A stretch of 64,000 bases of DNA. Source: Candidatus Melainabacteria bacterium. Lineage in GTDB: Bacteria > Cyanobacteriota > Vampirovibrionia > Obscuribacterales > Obscuribacteraceae. How positions within the stretch are numbered: position 1 is the stretch's first letter; every line of letters begins with the position of its first letter. The translations under genes and the position numbers were made by a program. Shown here one piece after another: positions 8,101-16,691 of the stretch. The stretch lies in NCBI GenBank assembly GCA_016212515.1, contig JACRFZ010000038.1:1-64000 (forward strand), in the 5' to 3' direction. The notes below the pieces were generated by a model that ran no database searches, had not been told where the DNA came from, and worked only from the letters and a program-made list of their open reading frames with translations.

Positions 8101-10593
8101 GTGCAGGTAATTCTGGCGGAGAAGCCCTCCGTAGCCCGAGATATCGCGGCTGTGGTAGGGGCAAAAACGAAAAGAGATGGCTACTTTGAGGGCAATGGCT
8201 ATGCCGTTACATATGCCTTCGGCCACCTGGTCACCCTGGCTGAACCCGAGGATATGAACCCGGCCTGGGGCAAGCCCTGGCGACTGGCTCAACTGCCCAT
8301 GGTACCCACGGACTGGAAGTACCGGGTGGTGGAAAAATCGGCCAGCCAGTTCAATGTAATTAAAAAGCTCTTCCTCGACAAAGACACAGCCTCCATAATC
8401 TGCGCCCCAGACGCCGGACGGGAGGGGGAACACATATTCAGACTGATTTACAGGCTTTCCGGTACAAACAAACCGGTGGAAAGGCTGTGGATCAGTTCAC
8501 TGACGGCAGATGCCATCAAGGACGGCATCAAGAAATTGAAGCCCGCCAAAGAGTTCGATAACCTGGCCAGTGCTGCTGCAGCCAGAGCCCATGCCGACTG
8601 GGTGGTGGGCTTGAACTTCACCAGAGCCTATACAACCATCAATAATCAGCTCTGCACCATAGGCCGTGTGCAGACACCAACGCTGGCGCTTATTGTTGAA
8701 AGACAAAAGACAATAGACAATTTTCAGTCTACGCCTTTCTACGAAATTCTCGCGACCTTTGAGCCGGGGTTTGTGGCCAGGTATATCACACCGGAAGCCG
8801 AACCTCAGACCAAACTGAAAGACAAAGCCGTTGCCCAGGCTATTGTCAAAGACATCACGCCTGTAAAAGCAGGGGTGGTAAAGTCGGTGGTCACCAGTGA
8901 AAAGAAAGCCAAGGCACCAGCCCTCTACGACCTTTTGACCTTGCAAAAAGAAGCCAACAAGCGCTTCGGCTATACCGCCCAGGAGACCCTGAACCTGGCT
9001 CAGAGCCTCTATGAAGAGCACAAACTAATCTCTTATCCGAGAACCGAATCAAGACATCTTTCCAACGATATGGTGGAAGAGCTGCCGCGCATAGTGTCTT
9101 CCCTTTTAAAAGCACCAACTATTACCAAGAAGGTAAAAGACGCGTTTGCCGCCGAAGGTATCGTTCCCGGCTCAATTACCGCCAAGCTATTGAGTCCCAA
9201 GCTGAGCAAAGCCTACGTGGATGATACCAAGCTCACTGATCACCACGCCATCATTCCTACCTTCAATACGCCGGGTTCCCTGCCTGATAAACAGCGCAAT
9301 ATATACGATCTTGTGGTGGCAAGATTCTTGAGTATCTTCCTGCCCCCGGAAGTGCGCGATGAGACCACAATTATTCTGAGCCTCGACAAACACGACTTCC
9401 GCGCCCGGGGCGTAGTCATCAAAGTAGAAGGCTGGACGGTCATGGAGCCGAAAGCCAAGGAAAAAGAAAAGAAGAAAAGCAAAGACGAAGACGAAGAAGC
9501 GCAGCAGCTTCCCGCTCTAACAGTGGCTCAAAACGTGCCCAAGCAAAAAGCGGAATTGAAAGAAAGAAAAACCAATCCGCCCAAGCCATACGATGACTCA
9601 AGCTTGCTCACAGCCATGAAAAATGCCGGGCAAGAGCTGGACGACGAAGATCTGGCCAGCTACATGAAGCAGAAGGGGCTTGGCACACCGGCTACGCGTG
9701 CCGCCATTATCGAGCGGCTTTTACAGACAGGCTATGTAGAGAGGAACAAGAAGAGCCTGGTGCCCACCATTAAAGGTAAGACCTTAATCGAGCAGGTGCA
9801 CCAGGATCTTAAAGATATTGCGCTCACCGCCAACTGGGAACAGAAACTGGCCGATATGCAAGACGGCAAGATGGAAAGAGAAAGTTTTGAAAAAGACATT
9901 GCCGACTTTGTCTGTAGAATTTTGCCTGATGTGACCAGCGACACCGGAGCTATGGTAAGAGCCGGTTCCGGCATAGGGCTTTGCCCTCTGTGCAAAAAAG
10001 GAGTGGTGCGCCCCACCCCTAAAGGAGCCGGCTGCAACCGCTGGAAGGAAGGTTGCGCTTTCAATATCTGGAGAGAGCAGCGCGGCAAATCGCTGACCGA
10101 TGCCCAAATCAAAGAGCTGGTAGAAAAGCACAGCACAAAAGTAATTAAAGGCTTCAAAAAGAAAGACGGCTCCGGTACTTATGATGCGCGGCTGGTGATA
10201 AATGAAGAAGGAAAAGTGGTCTTCAGCCTGGACTCAGCAGAAGGACAGGAAGAAGTAGATTTTGGTGCTTGTCCACAGTGCAAAGAAGGCAAGCTGAGGA
10301 TGTCGCCCAAAGCAGTGGGCTGCAGTCGCTGGAAAGAGGGCTGCAACTTCACCATCTGGCGTACTCAGTACGGTAGAGAACTGAGCGTTGAGATTATCAA
10401 GGAACTCTTGGAAAAGAAAGAGACCGGCGTAATAGAAGGTTTTCAAAAGAAGGCCGGAAACGGCAGCTATAGCGCCAGACTGGTCATGGGTGAAGACTTC
10501 AAGGTAAAACTGGATTTTGCCGCTCCCCGCGCCAAGGAAAGCAAGAATCAATCAGACGAGCCGGCACCCGCCTTCACCGACGCAAGATCCTGA
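8101..10593 (+). CDS. topB: DNA topoisomerase III (type IA)
   Basis: An 830-residue type IA topoisomerase that passes single strands to relax or decatenate DNA. The N-terminal TOPRIM domain begins VILAEKPSVARDIA and contains DAGREGEHIFR. The active-site tyrosine is Y312 in LISYPRTESRHLS. The C-terminal part has two repeated Cys-containing modules (CPLCKKGVV...GCNRWKEGC and CPQCKEGK...GCSRWKEGC) like topoisomerase C-terminal repeat domains. A Lys/Glu-rich insertion lies near residues 452-467. GTG at 8101 follows an AAAGG site. Its 3' end overlaps the convergent protease gene by 46 bases. Confidence 0.93.
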   Translation: MQVILAEKPSVARDIAAVVGAKTKRDGYFEGNGYAVTYAFGHLVTLAEPEDMNPAWGKPWRLAQLPMVPTDWKYRVVEKSASQFNVIKKLFLDKDTASIICAPDAGREGEHIFRLIYRLSGTNKPVERLWISSLTADAIKDGIKKLKPAKEFDNLASAAAARAHADWVVGLNFTRAYTTINNQLCTIGRVQTPTLALIVERQKTIDNFQSTPFYEILATFEPGFVARYITPEAEPQTKLKDKAVAQAIVKDITPVKAGVVKSVVTSEKKAKAPALYDLLTLQKEANKRFGYTAQETLNLAQSLYEEHKLISYPRTESRHLSNDMVEELPRIVSSLLKAPTITKKVKDAFAAEGIVPGSITAKLLSPKLSKAYVDDTKLTDHHAIIPTFNTPGSLPDKQRNIYDLVVARFLSIFLPPEVRDETTIILSLDKHDFRARGVVIKVEGWTVMEPKAKEKEKKKSKDEDEEAQQLPALTVAQNVPKQKAELKERKTNPPKPYDDSSLLTAMKNAGQELDDEDLASYMKQKGLGTPATRAAIIERLLQTGYVERNKKSLVPTIKGKTLIEQVHQDLKDIALTANWEQKLADMQDGKMERESFEKDIADFVCRILPDVTSDTGAMVRAGSGIGLCPLCKKGVVRPTPKGAGCNRWKEGCAFNIWREQRGKSLTDAQIKELVEKHSTKVIKGFKKKDGSGTYDARLVINEEGKVVFSLDSAEGQEEVDFGACPQCKEGKLRMSPKAVGCSRWKEGCNFTIWRTQYGRELSVEIIKELLEKKETGVIEGFQKKAGNGSYSARLVMGEDFKVKLDFAAPRAKESKNQSDEPAPAFTDARS

Positions 10594-11276
10594 GCGATGG
10601 CGGCAGAGGGTGTGCCGGCAATTACACCAATGCCCTCCGCTTCCATAATGGCCACCACCTTTCCGTCAGCTCTAAGGATCGGTCCCCCGGAGTCACCACT
10701 TTGACTGTTGCGATCCTGGGTTATCACGGAAACCATTGATCTGCCGGGGTCTTCACCGGGCAAAAGGGGTAGATGGGCGGCCAACCTTCGCTCAAAATAG
10801 GTTTCCACGGCACCGGCAGTAGAACCAACGCTACCGGTGCGGGCGCCCAACTTTAAAACAGAATCGGATGAGCCAAGTGCCCGTTCATCTTCAACCAGTT
10901 CCAGGGGCTGACACTGGGAAGAGGGCAGACCTTTCACTTTCAATATTGCCAGATCATTGGCGCTGTCATGCAGCTCAACTTCAAAAGGATAGGATTGTCC
11001 GTCAGGGGTAGTCAGCTTGGCCTTATCGGTAACCGTCGAAATCACATGGTTGTCTGTGGCAAAGAGACAATCAACTGAAGTGCCGTCGCCTACTTTATCA
11101 ATGGCAAAACCGGAGCCCAGCGTCACGGGAATCTGATTGGGACCAAGTGCTACAACATCGGACAAGCCGACCACAGAATCTTTGTGCTCTCGAAAAAGCT
11201 TATCCGCGTCAAAAGGCGGTTTATCAACGGAACTGCTAGTTGGGGCTGTACCAGTGAGAACTTCATTCTGTGACAT
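10548..11276 (-). CDS. Trypsin-like serine protease without signal peptide
   Basis: A 242-residue S1 (chymotrypsin-like) protease of the DegP class. The catalytic triad is visible: H77 in ATDNHVIS, D108 in SANDLAIL and S196 in SQSGDSGGPI. Unlike HtrA/DegP proteins it has no PDZ domain, no signal peptide and no membrane segment, so it should act in the cytoplasm or be exported another way. It is convergent with topB and overlaps its 3' end, so both proteins are encoded on opposite strands at 10548-10593. Substrates are unknown. Confidence 0.85.
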   Translation of the reverse strand: MSQNEVLTGTAPTSSSVDKPPFDADKLFREHKDSVVGLSDVVALGPNQIPVTLGSGFAIDKVGDGTSVDCLFATDNHVISTVTDKAKLTTPDGQSYPFEVELHDSANDLAILKVKGLPSSQCQPLELVEDERALGSSDSVLKLGARTGSVGSTAGAVETYFERRLAAHLPLLPGEDPGRSMVSVITQDRNSQSGDSGGPILRADGKVVAIMEAEGIGVIAGTPSAAIAQDLASVKAGAGSSD

Positions 11277-11520
11277 TTGCGCACCTCCGTTTCCCCTATT
11301 TTCATAAAGGCAAATATTGGCAGCAATCGTAATTACACGCTATCCAACCTTAACAATCTCTAGGCATCCAGGGGGATGCTTCGGTAAAACCAGGCGCCGG
11401 AGAGGCACGCTGCAATTTACCCAGACCGCACCAGGGGCAGTTATAGCAAAACTTAAACCGCAGTACGGTTTGCCACTACGGGCAGAGACACTTCGGCGGC
11501 GCCGACCGTCCGTCATTTAC

Positions 11521-11598
11521 TAGCGAACTTTACTAGCGAACCTTAGTAGCGAACCTTAGTAGCGAACTTTAGTAGAGAACTTTAGTAGCGAACTTTGC
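11521..11598. repeat. Tandem 13-bp repeat, six units, running into the ppk 3' end
   Basis: TAGCGAACTTTAG-type units start at 11521, 11534, 11547, 11560, 11573 and 11586 and differ at one or two bases each. The last unit overlaps the final codons and stop of the polyphosphate kinase gene (minus strand). The other units lie in the 305-base gap between it and the protease gene. Otherwise 11277-11520 holds no recognisable feature. Confidence 0.85.
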
Positions 11599-14059
11599 TG
11601 GCGCCAAGATTGGAAAGGAACCATTGCTGACAGCTAAAGGGCTCGCCTTCATGAGCGGAGATGCGAGCGTAAGTGCCGTCAGGGCGCATTTCGCGCGCCT
11701 TGGCAGTATCAACCAGGTAAGTCTTCAAGACTGCATCACGCAAGAAGCGAGCAAGCCTCTCATCTTGCACAGGGAAGATAACCTCGACCCGTCTGTTCAA
11801 ATTACGGGGCATCATATCGGCACTGCCGCAGAAAATTTCTTCCTGCCCGCCGTTTCTAAAGTAATAGACACGACTGTGCTCAAGAAAGCGACCAACCACC
11901 GAAACCACGCGAATGTTGTCAGAAACGCCTGGTATACCGGGGCGCAAGCAGCAGATGCCGCGCACCATCAGATCAACTTTAACTCCGGCCTGTGAGGCTT
12001 CATATAGAAGTTGAATGATGCGCTCGTCCACAAGGGCATTCATTTTGAAAATGATGCGTCCCTTCTCACCATTTTTGGCCTGCTCGATTTCACGACGAAT
12101 GAGAAATTCAAAACGCTCGCGCATATTGATTGGAGCAACCAGAAGCCGCTTATAATCGCGTTTGGCAGAGTAACCAGTGAGGTAGTTAAAGAGGTCGGTA
12201 ACATCGGCCCCGACACTCTCATCACAGGTCAAAAGACCGACGTCGGTATAAAGATGAGCGGTGACGGGGTTATAGTTACCGGTACCCAGGTGCACGTAAC
12301 GCCTGATGGTATCGCCTTCTTTGCGCACCACAAGAGCCAGTTTGGAGTGAATCTTCAGACCCAGCAAACCATAAACCACATGTACGCCCTGGCTTTCCAG
12401 AGCCTTGGCCCATTCAATATTACTTTCTTCATCGAAGCGCGCCTTAAGCTCTACAAGAACAGCTACCTGTTTGCCGTTCTCCTGGGCTTTGAGCAGCGCC
12501 TCAACCACCGGCGAATTTCTTCCCACCCGGTATAAAGTAGCTTTGATGGCTAAAACATTGGGGTCTCGGGCAGCTATGTTGAGAAAGTTCACCACCGGCT
12601 GAAAAGAATCATAGGGATGGTGCAAGAGAATGTCGCGCTTACTGATGGCGGCAAAGAAGTCTTCGTCTTTATCGAGCAGTTCCGGATCGAGTGGTGGCGG
12701 AACGCTGGGAGTAAAGGTGGGGAACTTGAGATCGTAACGATCGATATTAGCCACATACTTGAGAGAACTGAGTGAGATACGACCTTCTACCAGGTACACA
12801 TCGTAGGGCTCGATCTGCAGATTGCTCATGAGAATTTCGAGTATGTGAGCAGGCATAGCGTGGTGCACCGAGAGTTTAACCACGTCACCGAAACGCCTTT
12901 GCTTGACGCCTTCCTCGGTGGTCTCCAGCAAGTCGCCGGCTTCCCACTCTTGTATTTCTACTTCCGCATCTCTGGTGACGTGGAAAGGATAGGCCTCCAC
13001 CACGGACATACCGGGGAAGAGTTCAGGCAGATTGGAGCGAATCAGATCATCCAGCCACACATAAGTATTGGGACAGCAGGAGATCAAAGTAGAGCGTTGA
13101 CCGGGCGGCTCGACTTTGCCTATGGGCACCAGTTGGGGCAAGCTATCGGGAATTTTGAGACGGGCAAAGCGTTCTTCACCGTTATGATCACGAATGAGAA
13201 CGGCCAGGTTGAGAGAAAGATTGGAGATATGCGGGAAAGGATGCCCGGGATCAAAGGCAAGGGGAGTGAGAACCGGGAAAATTTTCTTGAGGAAGTATTC
13301 CCTGGCCATTTCCTTCTCATCACTGAGAAGATCATCCACATGGCAGAGCTGGATGCCGGCTTCCTTCAGGGAAGGAATCAGCATTTCAGTCAAACACTCA
13401 TGGGCACTGGCAAGCAACCTTGTTACTTCGGAGCTGACGGCATCTAGTTGTTCTGATGGTGTGAGACCATCGGGACCGGTGCTGAAAACACCTGATTCGA
13501 TCTGGCGCTTCAAACCGGCCACGCGCACCATGAAAAACTCGTCTAAGTTGGAACCGACAATGGAGAGGAAACGAAACCGCTCCAGGAGCGGATTCCTGTC
13601 ATCCATGGCTTCTTCCAGCACGCGCCACTGAAACGCGAGCAAGCTCAGTTCGCGGTTGATGTAATAGCGACTGTCGTTCAAGGGCGCTATATCTACAACG
13701 GAAGGAGCATTGAGAGTGAGATGAGGCGGCACCGAGGAGGGAGCACTGCTTGGATTACCAGGCAGATGCATACCCGGCGGCAGGGTGTTTTGAGGAGAGG
13801 TAGAGATACCGGCATTGACGGCGGAAGCAAGGGCTTGACCAAGCTGATCGATTGTCTCCACCGACTCGTTCACCGGCACATAGCCACCCTCTAATTGTGA
13901 CTGCCGCTCGCCCGGGTCGCCGTTATTATCGACGCGAGAGTCGGCATGGCCCTCGCTATGAACGTCACCTTCGTGATGAGAGGCTACTAGAGACTCAAGA
14001 GATTCTGAGCGCTTGATTTCAGTCGTTTTGCGACTGTTGGATGGATCTGGTGTTTGCAT
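11582..14059 (-). CDS. ppk1: Polyphosphate kinase 1
   Basis: An 825-residue PPK1, which reversibly transfers the gamma phosphate of ATP onto polyphosphate. The conserved core begins near residue 128 (NDSRYYINRELSLLAF) and carries both family histidines: H571 in GLKIHSKLALVV (phosphoenzyme intermediate) and H728 in FLEHSRVYYF. LEVRNLDEFF-type residues appear as SNLDEFFMVRV. The core has normal PPK1 length, so the first 125 or so residues, rich in Ser, Pro, Asn and Gly, are an added disordered extension. ATG at 14059 has no Shine-Dalgarno but has a -10-like box seven bases upstream, hinting at a leaderless message. Confidence 0.95.
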   Translation of the reverse strand: MQTPDPSNSRKTTEIKRSESLESLVASHHEGDVHSEGHADSRVDNNGDPGERQSQLEGGYVPVNESVETIDQLGQALASAVNAGISTSPQNTLPPGMHLPGNPSSAPSSVPPHLTLNAPSVVDIAPLNDSRYYINRELSLLAFQWRVLEEAMDDRNPLLERFRFLSIVGSNLDEFFMVRVAGLKRQIESGVFSTGPDGLTPSEQLDAVSSEVTRLLASAHECLTEMLIPSLKEAGIQLCHVDDLLSDEKEMAREYFLKKIFPVLTPLAFDPGHPFPHISNLSLNLAVLIRDHNGEERFARLKIPDSLPQLVPIGKVEPPGQRSTLISCCPNTYVWLDDLIRSNLPELFPGMSVVEAYPFHVTRDAEVEIQEWEAGDLLETTEEGVKQRRFGDVVKLSVHHAMPAHILEILMSNLQIEPYDVYLVEGRISLSSLKYVANIDRYDLKFPTFTPSVPPPLDPELLDKDEDFFAAISKRDILLHHPYDSFQPVVNFLNIAARDPNVLAIKATLYRVGRNSPVVEALLKAQENGKQVAVLVELKARFDEESNIEWAKALESQGVHVVYGLLGLKIHSKLALVVRKEGDTIRRYVHLGTGNYNPVTAHLYTDVGLLTCDESVGADVTDLFNYLTGYSAKRDYKRLLVAPINMRERFEFLIRREIEQAKNGEKGRIIFKMNALVDERIIQLLYEASQAGVKVDLMVRGICCLRPGIPGVSDNIRVVSVVGRFLEHSRVYYFRNGGQEEIFCGSADMMPRNLNRRVEVIFPVQDERLARFLRDAVLKTYLVDTAKAREMRPDGTYARISAHEGEPFSCQQWFLSNLGASKVRY

Positions 14060-14066
14060 AGATTAA

Positions 14067-14072
14067 ATTATA
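14067..14072 (-). promoter_or_regulatory. Candidate -10 box for a leaderless ppk1 message
   Basis: On the minus strand TATAAT ends seven bases before the ppk1 ATG, so transcription would begin at or next to the start codon. The -35 region at normal spacing is weak. Prediction only. Confidence 0.4.
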
Positions 14073-14129
14073 AGGCATACAAAGCATATAAAGAATGCAC
14101 GCCCCTCCCCTTGCCAACCACAAAAGACC

Positions 14130-15278
14130 TCAGGTCTCCGGCAAGGGCGGCAGATCAAGGTTATACAGTCGCAAAGCATTGTCATAAAAAATACTTCGTT
14201 CGAGCTTCTCAATCTCCATTGGGGAGATCGGCAAGCCATCCTCCTTACAACAGCGGTACAAGGAAGCTAGGGCTCGCCGGGTCACCCCGGCCGCCCACCA
14301 GAAGCTCTCAGGTTGACTGTGACCATCGGTGCCGGTCAACATCTTTCGATAGGGGGCAAGGGCGAGAGCTTCCTGAAAAATAGAGGAAAAGCTTGGCGCA
14401 GAAAGAAAATTTACCAGGGAGAGATCAAAATAGACTTTCTCATAAATAGATGAAAGGTAGGCGGCCTCTTTGTGGAAGGGATAGCAGTGCAGTAAGACAA
14501 ACGTCGGCAAGGGCTCTCCATCGATATTATCCCGTCGAAAAAGAGCCTGGGCCAGCAGGGGATTGGCATCCTGCAAGAGCGCATCATCGTCGCCAAGTCC
14601 GGTGTGCACTTGCACCGGCAAACCTCTGCGGGCGGCGAGATGGAAGGCCAGGGTGAGCAGCCTCAGATAATATCCGCGCCCTTCTATGCGCCCGGAATTG
14701 AGAACCTGGCGGCGACACTTCTGGAAAGACTCATCCTCATCTACTTCCGCCTCCGGTTGAGAGTTCTCTTCCGTCAACTGCGAGAGCAAGGAAAGCCCGC
14801 CCCGATAAGCACAGATTGTTTTTAAGGCAACACAACCGCTCTCATTAAGATGCCGCTCAAGGGCGCCCTCAAGGCTCCTACGTTGATCATATTGCCGCAA
14901 CAGCTCTTCAAAGAGAGTCTCCAACCTCAATATACCGAACACCTTCACCCCGGCGGCGAGGGCGAAATCATCGAGCGACAGCAGGTTATGACCAAAGCCC
15001 TGATCCAGAAGCACGGCTTTGATGCCGACATCGGCGAAGAGTCGAGAAACCGAGGCAAGGCCAAGTTGCTTCCTAGATGCAAGATAGGCGGAAAGATTGT
15101 CTGCACCAGCGTACTGCAACAAGGCTTTCTCAAAGAGCATACCGTTAAGGCTGTGCCTCATTTCAGATCTAAACTGCAGATGCTGGGATTCACTCAAGAA
15201 GGAAAAGAAATCAGCTTCACAGGCGGCCAGAAAGTTGGAAGCCAGACTGTGAGCATGGTTGTCGATGAGGGGCAGCAA
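14130..15278 (-). CDS. Amidohydrolase-family protein, FluG N-terminal-domain-like
   Basis: A 382-residue metal-dependent hydrolase of the amidohydrolase superfamily. The N-terminal metal motif is LIDNHAHS (H8, H10). VQVHTGLGDDD and FVLLHCYPF carry further ligands, and a late Asp sits in LTGTDGHSQPE. The gene starts two bases after the stop of the glutamine synthetase-like gene, so the two are almost certainly co-translated. In the fungal FluG/plant nodulin-type proteins these two domains are one polypeptide (amidohydrolase then GS), so here the fusion is split and in reversed order. A role in hydrolysing a gamma-glutamyl amide or related compound is inferred from that context. Confidence 0.8.
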   Translation of the reverse strand: MLPLIDNHAHSLASNFLAACEADFFSFLSESQHLQFRSEMRHSLNGMLFEKALLQYAGADNLSAYLASRKQLGLASVSRLFADVGIKAVLLDQGFGHNLLSLDDFALAAGVKVFGILRLETLFEELLRQYDQRRSLEGALERHLNESGCVALKTICAYRGGLSLLSQLTEENSQPEAEVDEDESFQKCRRQVLNSGRIEGRGYYLRLLTLAFHLAARRGLPVQVHTGLGDDDALLQDANPLLAQALFRRDNIDGEPLPTFVLLHCYPFHKEAAYLSSIYEKVYFDLSLVNFLSAPSFSSIFQEALALAPYRKMLTGTDGHSQPESFWWAAGVTRRALASLYRCCKEDGLPISPMEIEKLERSIFYDNALRLYNLDLPPLPET

Positions 15279-15280
15279 CT

Positions 15281-16663
15281 TTAGTACCGCTGACGGTGCT
15301 GGGAATAAGCAAAGGGTGGATCGTCTTGCATGGCCGCCACTTCGGAAGTCTTGACGATAATGTAAGTATTGACCAGTTCAGCGCCCAGGCTCTTCATCAG
15401 GAATAGATCCGCCTCCAATTCGGTAAGGGCGTCGTTCAGACTGCGTGGCAGTGGCTCCAGACCCGAAAGGGCGCAAAGGTCGAAGTCGGCTTCCATTTCA
15501 GCGGGATCAACCGTTACCGGTGCAGGCGGACTGAGCTTGCGGCGGATACCTTCAAGACCGCAGGCAAGCACCGCCCCCAGAGCCAGGTAAGGATTAATGG
15601 TGCTATCCACACACTTTAGTTCGATATTGGTGCTGCTTTCCCGCCGCCCCCGGTAAACCGAGGGCACCCGAATAGCGGCTTCCCGATTTTCAAAACCCCA
15701 GGCCGTGAAAGCCGAGCTCCAGTGGCTGGGTTTGAGGCGCTGGTAAGAATTGACGGAGGGGCAGGTGAGAGCGCAAAGAGCCTTTAAATGCTGATGCACT
15801 CCCGCTATGAACGAGAGAGCCAATTGACTTAGACCCATATCGCCATCGGGCGAAGACATGGCATCACCATAGAACAGGTTCTGCTTGCCGTCCGCTGTCC
15901 AGAGAGACAGGTGCAAATGGGCACCGTTACCGGGCTCGCTTGCGCTCCGTTTTGGGGCAAAGGTAACACTGAGCCCCTGCGCCTGAGCCAGCGCTCTCAC
16001 GGTTTCCTTCAAGAGCAAATATTGATCACAAGCAAGCATGGGCTGGGCCGGTGCGATACTCAGTTCATGCTGGCCGGCGCCTAGTTCGGGATAGTACTGC
16101 TCCAGTTCAATCCCTTGCGCCTTGAGGGCCTTCACCACCGAGGTAATGAAATGATCGGCGGCGTGCATACTTTCGCTGGAGAAACAAAGCCCCCTGTCGA
16201 TGGGGCGAAATTCGCCGTCACTCTCCCGTCCCAGGATAAACTCCGGCTCGTAAGCAGCCAGCACTCGAAAGCCCAGCTTCTCCGCCTCCTCAACCTGCCT
16301 GCGCAGGAAGGCACGGGGACAGTGAGACCAGGGCCGCCCATCCAGTTCTTCCATACGGCAAAAGACCGAGGCTGAGGCCTCGGCATAGGGCAGAATAGTA
16401 AAAGTTTCAGGCTCCGGCACCATTCTTACTTCGCCTACTGCACCAAGACCGGTATCAGTTTGCAATTGGTCGAGCATATTCATGGCCATGGTGCCTTTCA
16501 CAAGACCGATACCGCTCTCAAAGCGCGGCAGGGCGGAAGAAAGGCTGGATACCTTGCCTCGCAGGTTACCGCAGGCATCGGTAATGAAAAAACGAACCAG
16601 CTCAACACCATTATCGGCAGCTTTTTGTAGCAGCCCCGGCAGATCAATATCGGCTTCGTTCAT
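15281..16663 (-). CDS. Glutamine synthetase family protein (GlnA-like, probably gamma-glutamyl ligase)
   Basis: A 460-residue GS-fold ligase. Recognisable blocks are VRFFITDACGNLRGK at the N-terminus (beta-grasp), GNGAHLHLSLW (ATP/metal site), SVNSYQRLKP, and RVPSVYRGRRESSTNIELK followed by DSTINPYLALGAVLACGLEGI. The metal and glutamate residues look intact. Sequence style and coupling to an amidohydrolase place it with GS-like gamma-glutamylpolyamine or FluG-type ligases rather than assimilatory GlnA. The adenylylation-site tyrosine loop of GSI-beta is not evident. Substrate unknown. Confidence 0.85.
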   Translation of the reverse strand: MNEADIDLPGLLQKAADNGVELVRFFITDACGNLRGKVSSLSSALPRFESGIGLVKGTMAMNMLDQLQTDTGLGAVGEVRMVPEPETFTILPYAEASASVFCRMEELDGRPWSHCPRAFLRRQVEEAEKLGFRVLAAYEPEFILGRESDGEFRPIDRGLCFSSESMHAADHFITSVVKALKAQGIELEQYYPELGAGQHELSIAPAQPMLACDQYLLLKETVRALAQAQGLSVTFAPKRSASEPGNGAHLHLSLWTADGKQNLFYGDAMSSPDGDMGLSQLALSFIAGVHQHLKALCALTCPSVNSYQRLKPSHWSSAFTAWGFENREAAIRVPSVYRGRRESSTNIELKCVDSTINPYLALGAVLACGLEGIRRKLSPPAPVTVDPAEMEADFDLCALSGLEPLPRSLNDALTELEADLFLMKSLGAELVNTYIIVKTSEVAAMQDDPPFAYSQHRQRY

Positions 16664-16691
16664 CTCTTCCTTCCTCGGTCGTTACGCCAGG

